Positions 11,043 through 24,000 of a stretch of DNA of 64,000 bases are shown here, piece after piece. Source of the stretch: Mugil cephalus (taxonomy: Eukaryota > Chordata > Actinopteri > Mugiliformes > Mugilidae). Within the stretch, counting starts at the first letter, position 1. Each line of letters begins with the position of its first letter. Below the pieces are notes generated by a model that was given only the letters and a program-made list of their open reading frames with translations, was not told the origin of the DNA and did not search any database. The translations under genes and the position numbers were made by a program. The stretch spans positions 8,236,616 to 8,300,615 of the forward strand of contig NC_061774.1 in the NCBI RefSeq assembly GCF_022458985.1, given 5' to 3'.

Positions 11043-14000
11043 CGGAGAGGAACGGTGGGGGCAGAGAGTTCAGAGAGAGAAAAAAAAAATGGAGGCTGCT
11101 TTGGGCCTTGTGGTGAGAGGCTGCAGTTCTCCTCTGTTTCAGCTCACAATGGGCCACACTAATGGCTGCAAATCAAAATGGCTGTGCTGGTCAGTGTGCC
11201 TCAGCCCACTCAGAGAAACTGGGTCACCCCAGCGCTTTTTACACCGAGCAATTACATCTGCAATTGTTGTTTAATTTTACACTTAAAACGTAACGGAAGA
11301 ATTAAATGAGATCGAGAAGTAAGTCACTTGTAACATCACCAAACAGCAGACACGCACAACTAACTACTAGCTGGTGACCTTAGAGAAACATTCAGACGCC
11401 TAAGAGATAGATATTTCCCTTAGGAGCCAGTGGAGACCAAAATCAGAGCGAAAACATTATTCAGCTTTTACTTATCAAGTAGAAACAAACACGTCTGGAG
11501 ATCGATGACAGGCCAGCACCACTCCAGCTGTTTGCTAACGAGTTCGCCTCAAAGAACGATGGTATGTCAATGCCGTGTTCCACCTAACAGCTCCTCTAAA
11601 GCTTATTATTAACACGTCAGATCTTGTTAATTTGACGTGTTAGGAAAAAAAAAAGTGCAAAAACAACAATTCACTGCTTGAAGGCGGGGTCGGGGGTTTT
11701 GTCTCTGGAGCATTTCAGGGCTCTGTGCAGTCACAGGCAGACTCCAAGAAGTTACCGGGCCTCAGCTTAACACGGTTTATTTTTGAACAGAGCGGAGCGA
11801 ACACGCAACATCTCACATCTTAGTCAGTAAGCCTTAGAGCTGCGATGATTATGTTAGCGTCACAAAGAGCCAGGTGAGTATTTATAGGACAGATCTGTGA
11901 GAGGACGCCGGTGGAAAGAATGAGCTGGCTTCCCAAGATATGAAAATGAAAACTAGAAAATTCTTATAGTTTTAAGGAGAAAATCACATTAAAGTTAGCT
12001 GTAAATTATACTAAATTATTTAAGATATCTCTTGCAGGAAAACAGTGAGATCTTCCTAAGCTGTATTTGCCAAACGGGTCTCAAAGGGTTGCACCACGAT
12101 GCCGGTGATCTGTAAAGCAGTTCTGTCTGCGTGCCTCTTGAGAAACCCGAGACCAAATGGTTGCAACCTCTCGGTACACTGCAGATATGAAATAGGAGGA
12201 AATGCTGTTTCGACATGCACTGACACAAGAAAGTTCACAGGATGAGGTAATATTCTGTTTTCACTTTATTAATCGTGGATTATCGAGGCCTAGGAAGCTG
12301 AACTGTAAAGTGCCACTCTGATGATTTTTGGCACGTCCGAGGTGTTGCAACGTGTTCTGGGTCGAGTGAGTTACGACACGCAGGTCCTGGGACACTGGTG
12401 TTGAAAGGCCTCGTCGGATGGCAGGGCTTCGCCTCACCCTGCAGCCTGCACGGGGCTGCGTGACAGCAGACTTGGCAGACAGTCCCAGTCTGCTGCTCCT
12501 TCCCTGGCAGTGCCCTGCTTCGCTCAGCACCACTCTGCGTTGCTCAACGGCCGTAAAACTGCAACCCGACCGGGACACTGTCCTGGAAGCCAGACAGGAC
12601 GGAGATTACCTCTTAACGAGACAGTCAACCTCACACATGTGCTGGAGGGTGTCGTCTAAGGGTCAACAATCCCAAATAAAGGCTCCTATCTGAACTCAGA
12701 GTGCCAGCGTGCGTCTGGCTGCCACGCCTGCTGCCAGCTCTTATCACTTGAACACCTTTATTCTGAACTTTTCTTTGAGAACGCAGCTGCTCCCTGAGCA
12801 AATATCTGAATGTATTCACCGTGCTGTTTGCTTTCATACGTAAGCACGCTTCAGAAAAAAACAAAAAAAAACAAAGGCAAACTTGAAACTGTAAAGGGTA
12901 GAAGCGAGGAAACGTTTGGCGAACTCAAAGAGGAATCGAACCGGTTCTCACATGAATTAATATTGTGGGGGAAGACGACTGATGTTTGACGCAATAGACG
13001 CTGTGTTCAGACAACTCTCGAGTTCACACTTTACTCTTAAGGTTTCAGAGTTGGAATATGATGACAAAGGTGCATTTTATTGATTTTGCTGATTACTTTA
13101 GGACAGTTTAATGTATAACTGGGCATCACGTTTTATCAGTTGTTTCTGAACTTAATTAGGAACACCTGACCCGTGAAAAGCAATATGAAACAGGTGATAC
13201 ATTTACGGACGAAACCTCCAAGAACATAATAAAACTCAACACAGTGTATGTTGTATTATTTTGATCAACAATAATAATGTGTTCCAACATTAGGTGGGTC
13301 TTTTAGCTGCCTCATCGTGTCATTTCTTTGCAGATATTATGATCTTTACTTATAAATTATACAAACAGGAAATTAAAAGACGTGCCATATTTTCTCATAA
13401 GCATTTATCTACTACATAGAGCATACGTTACTTGACAGATATTGCTAAAACAGATTGTTGTTAAGCTCATAAAACGCGGCATGCACGGCGCTGCTAGCAT
13501 CCCTGCACTGACTTTTATGAGAACTACACTTGAAGGGGCCCCGCTGAAGGTTTTTAACTCGGGGCTCAAGGTAACACTTGTTTGGAATTAAAACTGGTTT
13601 GTTATGCAATGTGATGTACGTTGGCTGTGTGCAGAGCACTTAGCGTTGCTAGGCGCTGCCACGGCACAGAATCACCCCATGTCAGGCCCACATCATTGTG
13701 CTCAGACTCACAATCTGCCGCCTTGTGCTGCACACATAATGCGGACCAGCATGCTCGCTGATGTCATTAACATTAGCAGAAAGTCATCTCTGAGGGGCTC
13801 TCATGACGTCTCTGCTGCGGTTTTGCGTGATGTGAAGTAATAAGCTAAATTTTCAGCTGAGTTATTCAAGAAAAACATGGATGTGCTCTGAACTGCGCCA
13901 CAGACAGGCCCAGAAAAAAAAGAAGTGATTACCATGTAAGGGGAAGTGAAAGAAAAGCGGTCATGTTTGTGTTTTGCTCCATGTCAACTTTGTCCTGTGA

Positions 14001-14096
14001 TCAATGAGGATATCAGCGCGGTACCTAAAGTCTAACTGATTTCACTCAACAACCAAAACAGTTTTTTCTCTTTGTAGTTGTTTCACGTCTGTGAGG

Positions 14097-14119
14097 TTTT
14101 TTTTTTTTTTTTTTTTTTT
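14097..14119. repeat. Poly-T tract
   Basis: A 23-nt T run in intergenic DNA. It could be the poly-A tail of an old retroposed sequence on the - strand, but no source sequence is recognised. Confidence 0.85.
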
Positions 14120-14361
14120 GGGTTTGTTTGTTTCTTTTTATATTTGTGTTGTGGTTGTTTGGGACCTTTTTGTTCTGGTATTCATTTTGCCTTTGTGATT
14201 GTTTCTTGTTGCTTTCTTTACGTCTGGTGTGTATCTCTGTGATTGCTTCCTTCACAGTCACTTCTCTTATCGGTCTTCTTGCTTCACTTTGTCCACTCTG
14301 TCTGTGACCACTTTTCTTCTGCGTGTTACTTCTTTACATATATTGGAGATGGTTTTGCAAC

Positions 14362-14362
14362 A

Positions 14363-14388
<26 letters not shown>
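14362..14388. repeat. AT dinucleotide microsatellite
   Basis: An AT dinucleotide tract of about 27 nt, followed by a related imperfect TATATA stretch to about 14408. Confidence 0.9.
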
Positions 14389-14393
<5 letters not shown>

Positions 14394-15520
14394 TTTATAT
14401 ATATATGTATTGCAATACAAATTATGCAAAACATTATAGAAGGAGACTAATGAACAATACATGGCTTTCATATTTTTTTATTTTTTTTTTAGTAAATTAG
14501 GCAATAATATATAAAGTAGCATTGACTTGAGAACATAAATGAAGTCTATGTATATATTTGTTAAAGGTATCGGGTATTTTGACTGTGCGTCGAGCTCTCA
14601 GAGCTGCTGCCCCAGCCTTTTAGCCTTGTCTCTTTGTCTCTGTCAGCACGGAGACACAGCTGTGTGACTGGGAACACCGTGTTCTCATCGAGGCAGAGGC
14701 TTTCCCACTGAACCCCTGCCACAAACAGGCACCACCTCCTTCCTGCTTTTCCTTCGGCTGCACGATAAGACCTCGTCTGACTGGTATCTGTTCCCTGTTT
14801 TAGAGTAAACAAATCCAACCTGTGTGTTGTTTGCCCCGCTAGAAAAACCCTGATACAGGAGGAGAAAAAGATCGGATGATAGTTTCACTTTTCCACAGAA
14901 AAGCTAGCTACCACCTACCCATAGTGGTGGCGTACGTGCACATCACTCGGGGGCCATTGCCGCTGCGCACCACACCAAGAGCACTATGTGCCGGCTCCGT
15001 GCAGAAATAGAGGAGGAACGCGAGTTATGTAAGAGGCGAGTGGGTGGGTGTGGAGTCCAGCTGGAGGAGCTTACAGGCTGACACAGGGAATCTCAGAGAG
15101 TGAACAATCCTCTCAGCCTGGCCTTGTCTGGTGCTCAAACACCCTGAAACCACGTCGCTGTACGAGCTTTTTATGTAGGTCAATATAACCTGCTGTCACG
15201 GACATGGACTCTGTATGCTAGTTCATGTCTCAAATAAGTTTTACTACCTTCTGCGTCAGCTGAAGGATTTTACTGGAGTTAATATGAATAAAATCTTACA
15301 CGTCAACTGTGCATTTTGTGTTTTTATGCTGATGCTCATTAATGTGCATTGCCCCCATTAATTATGTAAACAAAAGTAAATAAAATGTCTCTAATGTGTG
15401 TATTAGGCGGTGGTGGTTTCTCAGCTCCTCAGTTTACTCTTAATTATCAGGTAGTTGGGCGGAAACAATCAGGGTCCTCCGCCCAGAGAGATAACGTTTT
15501 CCACAGGTCGGTGTCAGTGC

Positions 15521-15537
15521 GTGTGTGTGTGTGTGTG
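15521..15537. repeat. GT dinucleotide microsatellite
   Basis: A run of GT dinucleotides flanked by GTGCGT-type variants. Confidence 0.85.
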
Positions 15538-18030
15538 CGTCCGTCTCTGGCTGAACCCTGCATCAGTCCAACCTGCTAAATGCGAGGATGAGACAATGGC
15601 GCGGCTGTGTTTGCTGACATGAAGGCCTCCATTGTAACTGAAGCTCTTGGAAACCCATGCAATCCTCAGAAACAAAAAACAAAAAAACATCAGATCAGAT
15701 TTCAGACACAGGCGTTTGTTTTGTGCGTCTTTAAGATTCGGGGGTGCATGACATGACCTCGGGTACGATGTGACTTGAAGTAAATGGGAGGTGTTGTTTC
15801 CGGTTTTAAAATGTAGCTCTCAGCTTAACCACAAAGACACATTCAGAGATTCGTGTGAAAATCCACAGATAACTTAGATTAGGAAATGCACATGCTAGCA
15901 GCACTTAAGATAATGAAACTATATTCACCATTAATCATTAATCATTAATCAGTCATATAATAACATATTATTCTGCGGACATCCTTCTGCACAATGAGCA
16001 GCGTGCTTTGCTTTAAATAACCAATATTTTTGTGCTTTTAATTAAGTAAAACTCTAAATGCGTGCCCTCTCTTTAGAAACATATGACTTCGCGCGCTCTT
16101 CAGCTGCAACGTCTCGGCTGCCGCAACCAAATCTAACGCTTCAGCTCCCTTCAGCGCTTCAAGCCAAGCGGTGAATTGAACGCAAACATGAAATCCTTCA
16201 ATCACATGCAAACATTCACAGGCCTGCAGCGTTCAGTGCAGCTAACCCGTAGCCTTTAGCCTTCTCTTGTTTATTTCACCTCTATATAGCTAGAAATTCA
16301 GCGTGCAGCGTTTCTAAATGGTCGCTAGATTTCAGCGATACGTCTGGGTGACTGGGTTCAGCGCTCGGACACGTGCAGGCTGCCTGATGTTGGCTGCGTA
16401 CAGAAGCAAACTCAGATGTCTGGACAAGGTCAACGTCTTTGCAACACACTTAGGGGCCGAGGCATAAGAGTGTTACTTTCCCCTGGGCTTATATTTAGAG
16501 CTGCGTGGGGTGAAGGCCTCAAACGGCCTAAGATGACTTCATATGCAAATGAACAATGGACATTTACCTCACATACTTACCGGGTTATATTTAGGGAAGA
16601 CTGATTTATCAGTGCGTTTTAACGCAGTCGTGAACAGACACGCAGCGGACTCCTGCCTGCAGAGAGGGGACACATTCATCTAAATCCTGCTGATCATAAC
16701 AAAAGGGCCGACTCTGTGCAGTCTCAGGGGATGAATGCTGGTTTGATCCGTCTCGAGCAATAAAACATTCCTCCGAGGCCCGACTGAGTCAGATTAAAAC
16801 ATTTATTCCTCTAGGACTCCAGTCGACAATACAAGGAGCTGGTTTCAGAGAGAAAGGGAAGTATCCAGGCTGAGCAGGACTTCCCCTTTCTGGCTGTTTT
16901 CAAAGGGCATTGTTACATAAGCCGATCTGAGACAACGGATGTCCTGAGTGAACCCCCCCCGGAAAAACGCAAGACGCTTTCAGAGGAGCTCCCTTTCATG
17001 ACAAGGGCACAAAATAATCATTAATGACCAGAAAGGGCTTTTCACGGGTACGCTGGCAAGGTTTTTCCTTTAACGAAACGAATAATAAAAAGTCTATAAT
17101 ATGCTGCAAGTTTAAGCAAAATGGAAGATCTCTCCTCCCCCCACCCGTTTACACTTGATCACTCATATCCTTTTGTTTTCCCCTAATAAGAACAGCGGCC
17201 AGTCATCCTTCCTTTTTCCATGGAGCCAGTCTGTCAGTAGGTCTTGAGCAGACTTGCCCTCATTTTCGTCCAATAAGCGCCTGCTGCCCCACAACGGGAG
17301 GCCAATGAGCGGCGAGACGTAGCAGGGGCTTGGTGAAGAGGGCGTACCAGAGGGGCCAGCTCCATGTGTAATATGTACTAAGGCTTGATTTATGTGAACA
17401 GCAGAATCAGGATTTTCCAATGACACAGAAGCACTTGGAAGAGAGTGAGTCATCTGGGGGAAGTACCTGGAGGGAAGCTTAAGACTAGAGCACTCTGTTC
17501 TTCAAAACACCTTAAATAAAGTGTATTTAGAGAGAGAGAGAGAAAAAAAAGAGTCTTTTCTGAAAGACTTTTTTATCAGATTTGAATCCACACGGAGCAG
17601 CAGCCACATGCTATCACTGCTGGGAGATAAAGCTCGGTGGCGGTGGCGGCGGCTGAACGCTAGTAACCTCATGGGGGCCGCACAGGTTCCACTGTAGTTA
17701 CCAGGAGGCCCTGCGAGGGGCTGCCGCTGGTATGTCACGTCTGAGCACAATGAAACATCTCGTCGCTATGCATTCACAGAGAGGCTTCAAACATATGGCC
17801 CCGGGCCGAGTTACAGCATATTGGCTCAGTGGCTTAATAATAAGAATGAATCTGCTCGTTCCCAACTTCTCTGTGGCTCGTATTCTGACATTTTATCGCC
17901 TTTTTTAAGGCTGAAATTGTAGCTGTATATTTATCCGGACGGAATTCACAGTCAGCTCTTCAGTAAATGTGATCGAATGGCGCTAGTATGTCGGGTTTAT
18001 GCGTTCGTTTGTCTTCATTAGTGAACATTA

Positions 18031-18356
18031 GGTTCATTAGGTACAGTAGTGAAAACAAATACCTTGTAATATATCAGTCCTGGGCTGAATCTTAGCTTCA
18101 AGGAGGTAATTGTTGAAATAACTGTTGATTCCACTGCGTTTCATTTTGGAGGCTGTGGTTTGTAGGAGCATTACATTGTTTCATCTTCCAACGCGCTTCT
18201 GTTATTTTGACACCCTCATTGTAGTGGTGTAGTGTAATAGTACGTTCTGATGATGAACATTACAGCAGTCATGTAGTTGAGATTTAGTTCAGCGCTGTTT
18301 CATTAGGAAGCATTAACTTTCATTAGTGTATCCAGTGAGCTGACGAGTGACTGTGT
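18031..18356. repeat. MITE-like relic with ATTAGGTACA / GTGTAT..GTGA ends
   Basis: The left side has GGTTCATTAGGTACAGTAG and the right side has GTGTATCCAGTGAGCTGACG at 18326-18345. These recall the terminal repeats of a common fish Tc1-like family, whose end reads roughly CACTGGCCACTT then ATTAGGTACAC. The interior shares GAGATTTAGTTCAG and GTTATTTTGACA with the relics at 46930-47196 and 57343-57420. It carries no coding sequence. Confidence 0.5.
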
Positions 18357-19763
18357 GTGCTCATTTATCGTAATGGGTACGGGCGCAGACTTTCCCGACA
18401 GGAGCAGCTGCCCCGCGGGCTCAACAGAAGTTGTAACACGTCTAACATAATGTTACTCCCTGGTATCTGCGGCGTCAGTAACGTCACCGCACCACGTGGT
18501 CGTCAGCCTCAAGTTAGACCCCTACGTCTAAAACTCAGTGTTTTCAACGACACTGCTTTGATTAGATGGTTAGATGTAGCTGCATAAAACACAGAATGAC
18601 TAAAATATGATAATGAAATGACAAAACCATTATTTTTATCATACATCAGAGCCAGCGGAGCCATTATTTACTAGTTAAATGATGATGAGTGAGGTCAGCA
18701 GATTTCTCCTTTCTGCTGATGTTGATGGAGTTGTTGTCACTGGTTCCCTCTAGTGGACAGAATAAAGCACGGGGCACGAAAAGTAACTCCTGGAAACCAA
18801 CAGAGATGGTGGAGGTGTGCTGAGCCGTGTGGTTAAAAGCTTTCGGCTGCTTTACAGTGCGCGCTCTGCTGTTATTAAACCGAGTTTCTGAGCACATCCA
18901 GGATTTTACGCTGGTTTAAAGGGAGTCAATCAAGCAACAGCTGAGGGTCACGGGATAATGTCGTCCTCCTGAACCCGATGCCTCATTCTCGCGCTCCACC
19001 TAAACGCTTTTTTTTTTGTACAATTCTTTTGTCATTGATAAAATAACAGAGAGAAGTAACAATCAGTATGTTCAGTCTGTATCCGAGTCAATCTTTGTGA
19101 TAATGTGAGGACCAGATCACAGCCTCTGATCATTATAAAGTGAAGCATGGGTTAAATGTTACGGGTATGTAGCATCATGTTTAGAGCACATGTAGGGTGC
19201 TACATGATTAGCATGTCCTAACACGGGGGCTCTTGGGTTCTTCAGGCCACCTTTAGCCTCCATCAGCTGTTGTCCTACTAGGCCAGAGAGGCTGTAGCTG
19301 CACGTTTATTTTATTTATTTTTTTGTGAGAGGACAATTGCGTAATTTTTTCCAGTTTAAGGTTCAGGAAACAGCACCGAGTCTAAAGCAGCTCAGGGCTG
19401 GCTCTCCAGTGACTCAGTGAAGAGCTGCAGAATAAGCCACAGTGACGCTTTTAAACTCAGGTCAGGCTTATTATTATAACATTATTATTATTATTATGTG
19501 CGAAGAAAGGGGTAATTTGGAAAACATCTGAGAAAGAATATCCCTTGAACATATAATTTATTCTGATAATGTGAGGAAACAAGGAGATAAGAACTATGAT
19601 TCACAATCATGCTTTATTCTTATTGATTTCTTATAAAAGAATCAAATAAAAGGCTCTTTCAGGATCTCTCGCACGTCGTAGTCTTTCAGTCTTGCTGTAT
19701 CCCATTTTCTTTAATCAAACTATACTTTTCTTTACACCTTAAGTCTCTTCATCTTAAATATCT

Positions 19764-19769
19764 TTTATT
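19764..19769 (-). terminator. bcorl1: Candidate bcorl1 polyadenylation signal
   Basis: AATAAA on the - strand (TTTATT on +), about 1.26 kb downstream of the bcorl1 stop codon. Another lies at 19613-19618. No AATAAA was found on the - strand between here and the stop, so a 3' UTR of roughly 1.3-1.4 kb is the simplest reading. Confidence 0.35.
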
Positions 19770-21030
19770 AGTTTGTGACTTCAAACCAAAACTTCATTGA
19801 TTGTCAACACAAAAATCTATTTTAGCACCAGTACAATAAAACTGTACTTTTGCTTCTTCTTCTTCTTTTTTTTTTTTTTGAAATACTGTTTTTGAATGAG
19901 GGAGGAAAGTCTCAGAATAAAGGGATCCTAATAAGTACATTTCAGAATGAAGCACCAACCATAGAAAGCATTTCTCATAGATAGGGGTTGTCAGATACAC
20001 AAGAGGTCAAATATATTAATGACTATTAAATTAAGCACAACAAACAGTGTAGATAAAACTGCAACACAAAGCACTCCAGGATGTGGACACATCTTATTGG
20101 GACGTGGGAGACAGTCGTGGCTGCAGTTAAAGAGGGCATCTTGGCTCCTCTGGACTCCAGAGGTGATTCAGCTTTTCCTCTGAGAGAGATCCACAGGATT
20201 CTGCATCAGTTCAGGAGGAGTGGAGAACACAACTATCTGTCCACTTCTGTAAACAAACTCTCAATCTCAAGGTCCAGAACGACATTATTTTATACTGCGA
20301 GCAGGGACTGGGACGGCTTAGTGCTGCCCAGGCTTACTGTGTGAAATGCGGAGGAAAACAAACAAACAAAAAAAAAAACTTCGTAAGTGATTAGGTCCGT
20401 CCAGTAATGATCTCTTGAGGATGATAAATGGAAACGAGGCTCTGAGCTGGGCGGGTAATCATGTCCAAACACTATGTGCTATGTCTCCTCACTGCAGGTC
20501 TCCGGGTCTCCCAGGTCGACAGAGAAACCATGTGGGTCGGCGGCCTCCCTGACTTAAGCGTCTTATCTTCACACACGGTTCACCAAGATAAAAGCTTCGG
20601 ATTATGTCCCGTTGAAAACTATCGCTTTCCCTCAGGAACAAGCTCAAACAAAAAACGTCCTACACATTATCCGTCCCTTGCCACAAGAAAACGCTTCTAT
20701 AACCAAATGTGTTAACCCTGATGGCAAGATATACATATACACTACCATGTACATACATAATCATTAAAAAAGGTTTGTTCGTGTATTCAAATATACCTAT
20801 AGATAGGAACCTGAAAGCTGCTTCCCAGCACTGACCACCCCCGTGTGCAGGTCCTTGAGATCACCTCTGTCTGAGGTCAAAAGTCATCGCGGAGTGTTAA
20901 GTCTTTACGGTAGCTGGAGTTAAAACCCACGACCCCCGGTATGATGGACGGAGAGTTTTCCTTTGAGCTGCTGCTTGTGAGGAAGGACAAAGTGTCAACA
21001 GTCAAGTGGAGGAGTGCAGTGCAAGAGAGG

Positions 21031-24000
21031 CTATCGACTACGAGGCTTCCCTGTGTTTGTCAGCGTCTCTTCCTCCTCGTCCTCCCCCTCGTCCTCCTGC
21101 AGGATGTGAATGGAGGAGCCCAGTAGTCTCTGGAGCTCCGGCACACAGCGCACCAGATCCATAAGTCCATCGTCCTCCTCCTCCTTGTCTTCCTCCTTAG
21201 TTTTGCCTCTGTACGGAGAAGCTAAAGCGGCGCTCACCTGGCTGACTGATACCTGCTTCCACAGCTCAGTGCGTGACAAACTCACCACCTCCAAGTGAGG
21301 ATAACGAGCTCGGAAGATCCGCGCGGACATCTTCAGTCGCTTCAGGACGTCGGTCAGGAGGAACCAGTTGCAGAAGCTGAGAGGGTGAAACGAGATTAAT
21401 CGTAGGGAGCACGCAGAATATTTAACATATAAATGTATATCTGCTGTTTCCCCATAGCAACACTAACAGTACCTTCATAGAAACAATGTGTCACAAAGCA
21501 GCAACGCAAGTTACTGGTTACTCTGTCAGCCTTCATAATGGATGATGTCACCTGAGCTTGTATGATAAATATAAAAAAACTTGCACCTGCAACTTACATT
21601 AGCCTCATGGCTGAATATAAATAATAAATAAATGCTGCCACACACACAGGTTTAAACACCAAATAATACTTATTAATGTGTTGAATAATTCTCTCAATAC
21701 AACTTTTGGTGCCTGAGTTGAATGAAATGTCAGCATAAAGACTGAACACAGAGATGAAGCACAAATGTTTTTTCATAATGGACAAGAGTGACACTTTTAT
21801 GCTAAATGCGACACAAATGTTATCTGTTTATACGATTACTGTATTTCTATGACACTATTTGAAGCAGATATAAGAACGACTGAAACAACTCAATTTACTC
21901 ATGAGCTATCACAGCTATCAGTATCTACTATCATCACAGCCTTTCCCACCTAACTGTGACATATTTGTGGCAGTGCATCAACACTCTTTATCACTAGAAC
22001 AATTTTACACAGTTCATGCCCAATATTATTCTGCAAACAATCAAATGTAGTGTGTGCCTTTCTGGACATGGGTCCAGATGCCGACAGTAGTTTCCATTAG
22101 TTTCCATCAGTTTCCATTAATGTCTCATCTTTGTGAACTCACCCCTGTGTTAATGACACCTGAACGTGGTAGCAGGGTAAAAGAGGCTCCGAGGAGAACT
22201 CGAACACGAGGCAGTCTTTGTCCGAATCCTGGTCGGTCTTCCCCGTTCCGTTCTCCTCCAGCTCCTGGTTCTGCTCCGACAGCAGGAAGTCCCAGCACGG
22301 CTCCTGGTCGGTCTCTGTGAAGAGAAGTTCACTGAGGTGAGAAGGAGAAAGGCGGATACAGCGGCTGCATCTGCGCTGCTGCTGAGCTCAGTCCAATCCA
22401 TGAGGTCTGGACGCCCTCTAGTGGCCAGTACATTCACACCAACCATCACATTGTACACGAGGGACTGAGGACGCTCAGGAAGATACATTGTATCACTCAC
22501 AGCTTCAACTGAAATCCCCAAACATAGAAATTGTGGCTATGAAAATAATACCACCAAAGAACATATTTAATGATTATTGACTGAGTTACTGCTAGTTTTT
22601 TAAATTCATATAAAAACATAATAAGGCTGAAATTGTGATTAAACCAAATTCTAACCCTGACCCCCAACAAAAGATTAATATTCTATTCTTTTCTATTCTA
22701 CTATTTTTTGCTTTGGTGTAAACCCATAGATGTTCTCATACTGTAATAATGGCTTTTAAAGCCAGATGAATTTCCCTTTATGTTTACAGTATCTTCAAAA
22801 ATACATTTCAGGAAAGGGATAAAGCAACATCCATATATAATTAACAGAAATGTGTAGAACATCAAAAACAAAATAAAAGCTGGTATTTGGGTAATATAAA
22901 GGCAGAACACAACATCCCTCGTGTATCTATGTTTGATTGGTAGGAAGCTTGATCAGCCTCCTTTGAAGAATGTTGAAGAGAATGTGATAATAAACAAACA
23001 TTGAACTGAACAGACTGAGACGTGTTAATAAACAAGAAAGTAAGTGATAATCTAAATTAAACATTAACTGTAAAGGTATAAAATTCTGTACAATTAAATT
23101 TTGAAGGAAAAAAGATGATTAGGAGAGTGGTGATAAAGTGGTTAAATCAAATCAAATAATTAACATAAATGAACATCCTTTGGTGGAGCCCTGGTCTCCT
23201 ACTCCCGCTGCAATAATAAATAAAATATATAGAAAAATATGTGTTAATGTTTGACTAATTATATTTAATTAACTTAAATGCTACTCCAATTTTTCATCCC
23301 TGTGTCTGTTAACAGCACAACACATGTCCCAAAGACCGACCATGAACACACCACTTAATGCATTTGCTTCAAGGACGGCAGAGGAGTGATATTTCAGATG
23401 GATTTCACGATTTAAGCAGGATATTTGATTGACAGTCAGGATGACATTGAGCAGACAGGAAGATCCAGCAGTAAGGTTTCTTACCGAACAGGGAGCTGCT
23501 GTAGAAATCCCAGGGTAAACTGGGGTCCTGTTCACCGCGGCTTTCCAGATCTGTGAAATATTCTGGGGCGAAAAAGAAAACCTTAGCATGGCTGTGGCAG
23601 TGAGCATGCACATGAAAATGTGAAAAGTTCTTGTGGTTGTATGCGGAGAGCAGAGGAATCAGGACTCTGTTTTGACAAAGTAATTCAATATGTAGATGTT
23701 TTTGATATTGTTCACACAACAGTAACCTCTGCTGGGAATGGAAAGAGAAAACAGGCACTGGAGCAATGTGTTGTATCAGATACTGAGCCTTTAGTTCCCA
23801 GTTTATAGGACAAGAATGGCACAATGAGACCCGTATGGTGGACAACACTGACACCGCGGCAGCATCAGTAGTGAAAGAAAACCCAACAGAAATGAATGAC
23901 TTTAGCTTCAGCCTGGCAAGTTGCTGAGAAAACATCCCAACACCACGAGAGTAGACAAAGTTCACATCTGTAGAGCCATTTCTGTAATCATTTTCTGGCC

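Larger units (their letters stand above)
10016..19760. other. 10-kb intergenic region, mid1ip1 to bcorl1
   Basis: No gene is supported on either strand. The only structured items are simple repeats: seven CAG units at 11022-11042, a poly-T run at 14097-14119, an AT dinucleotide tract at 14362-14388, a GT tract at 15521-15537 and an ATTAATC triplet at 15930-15951. A MITE-like relic lies near 18031-18356. Open frames here are short, overlapping and without protein character. The region could hold enhancers, but none can be identified from sequence alone. Confidence 0.5.

Noticed and set aside
10482-11157. Several 60-100 codon frames in the intergenic region
   Set aside because: Length expected by chance, no conserved motifs, and they overlap simple repeats.
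14199-14500. Overlapping + strand frames near the AT repeat
   Set aside because: Low-complexity translation of an AT microsatellite (YIYIYIYI).
23405-23965. 186-codon - strand frame around the short bcorl1 exon
   Set aside because: It is the real exon frame (DLESRGEQ...WDFYSSS) read through flanking introns; only 23485-23550 is supported as coding.
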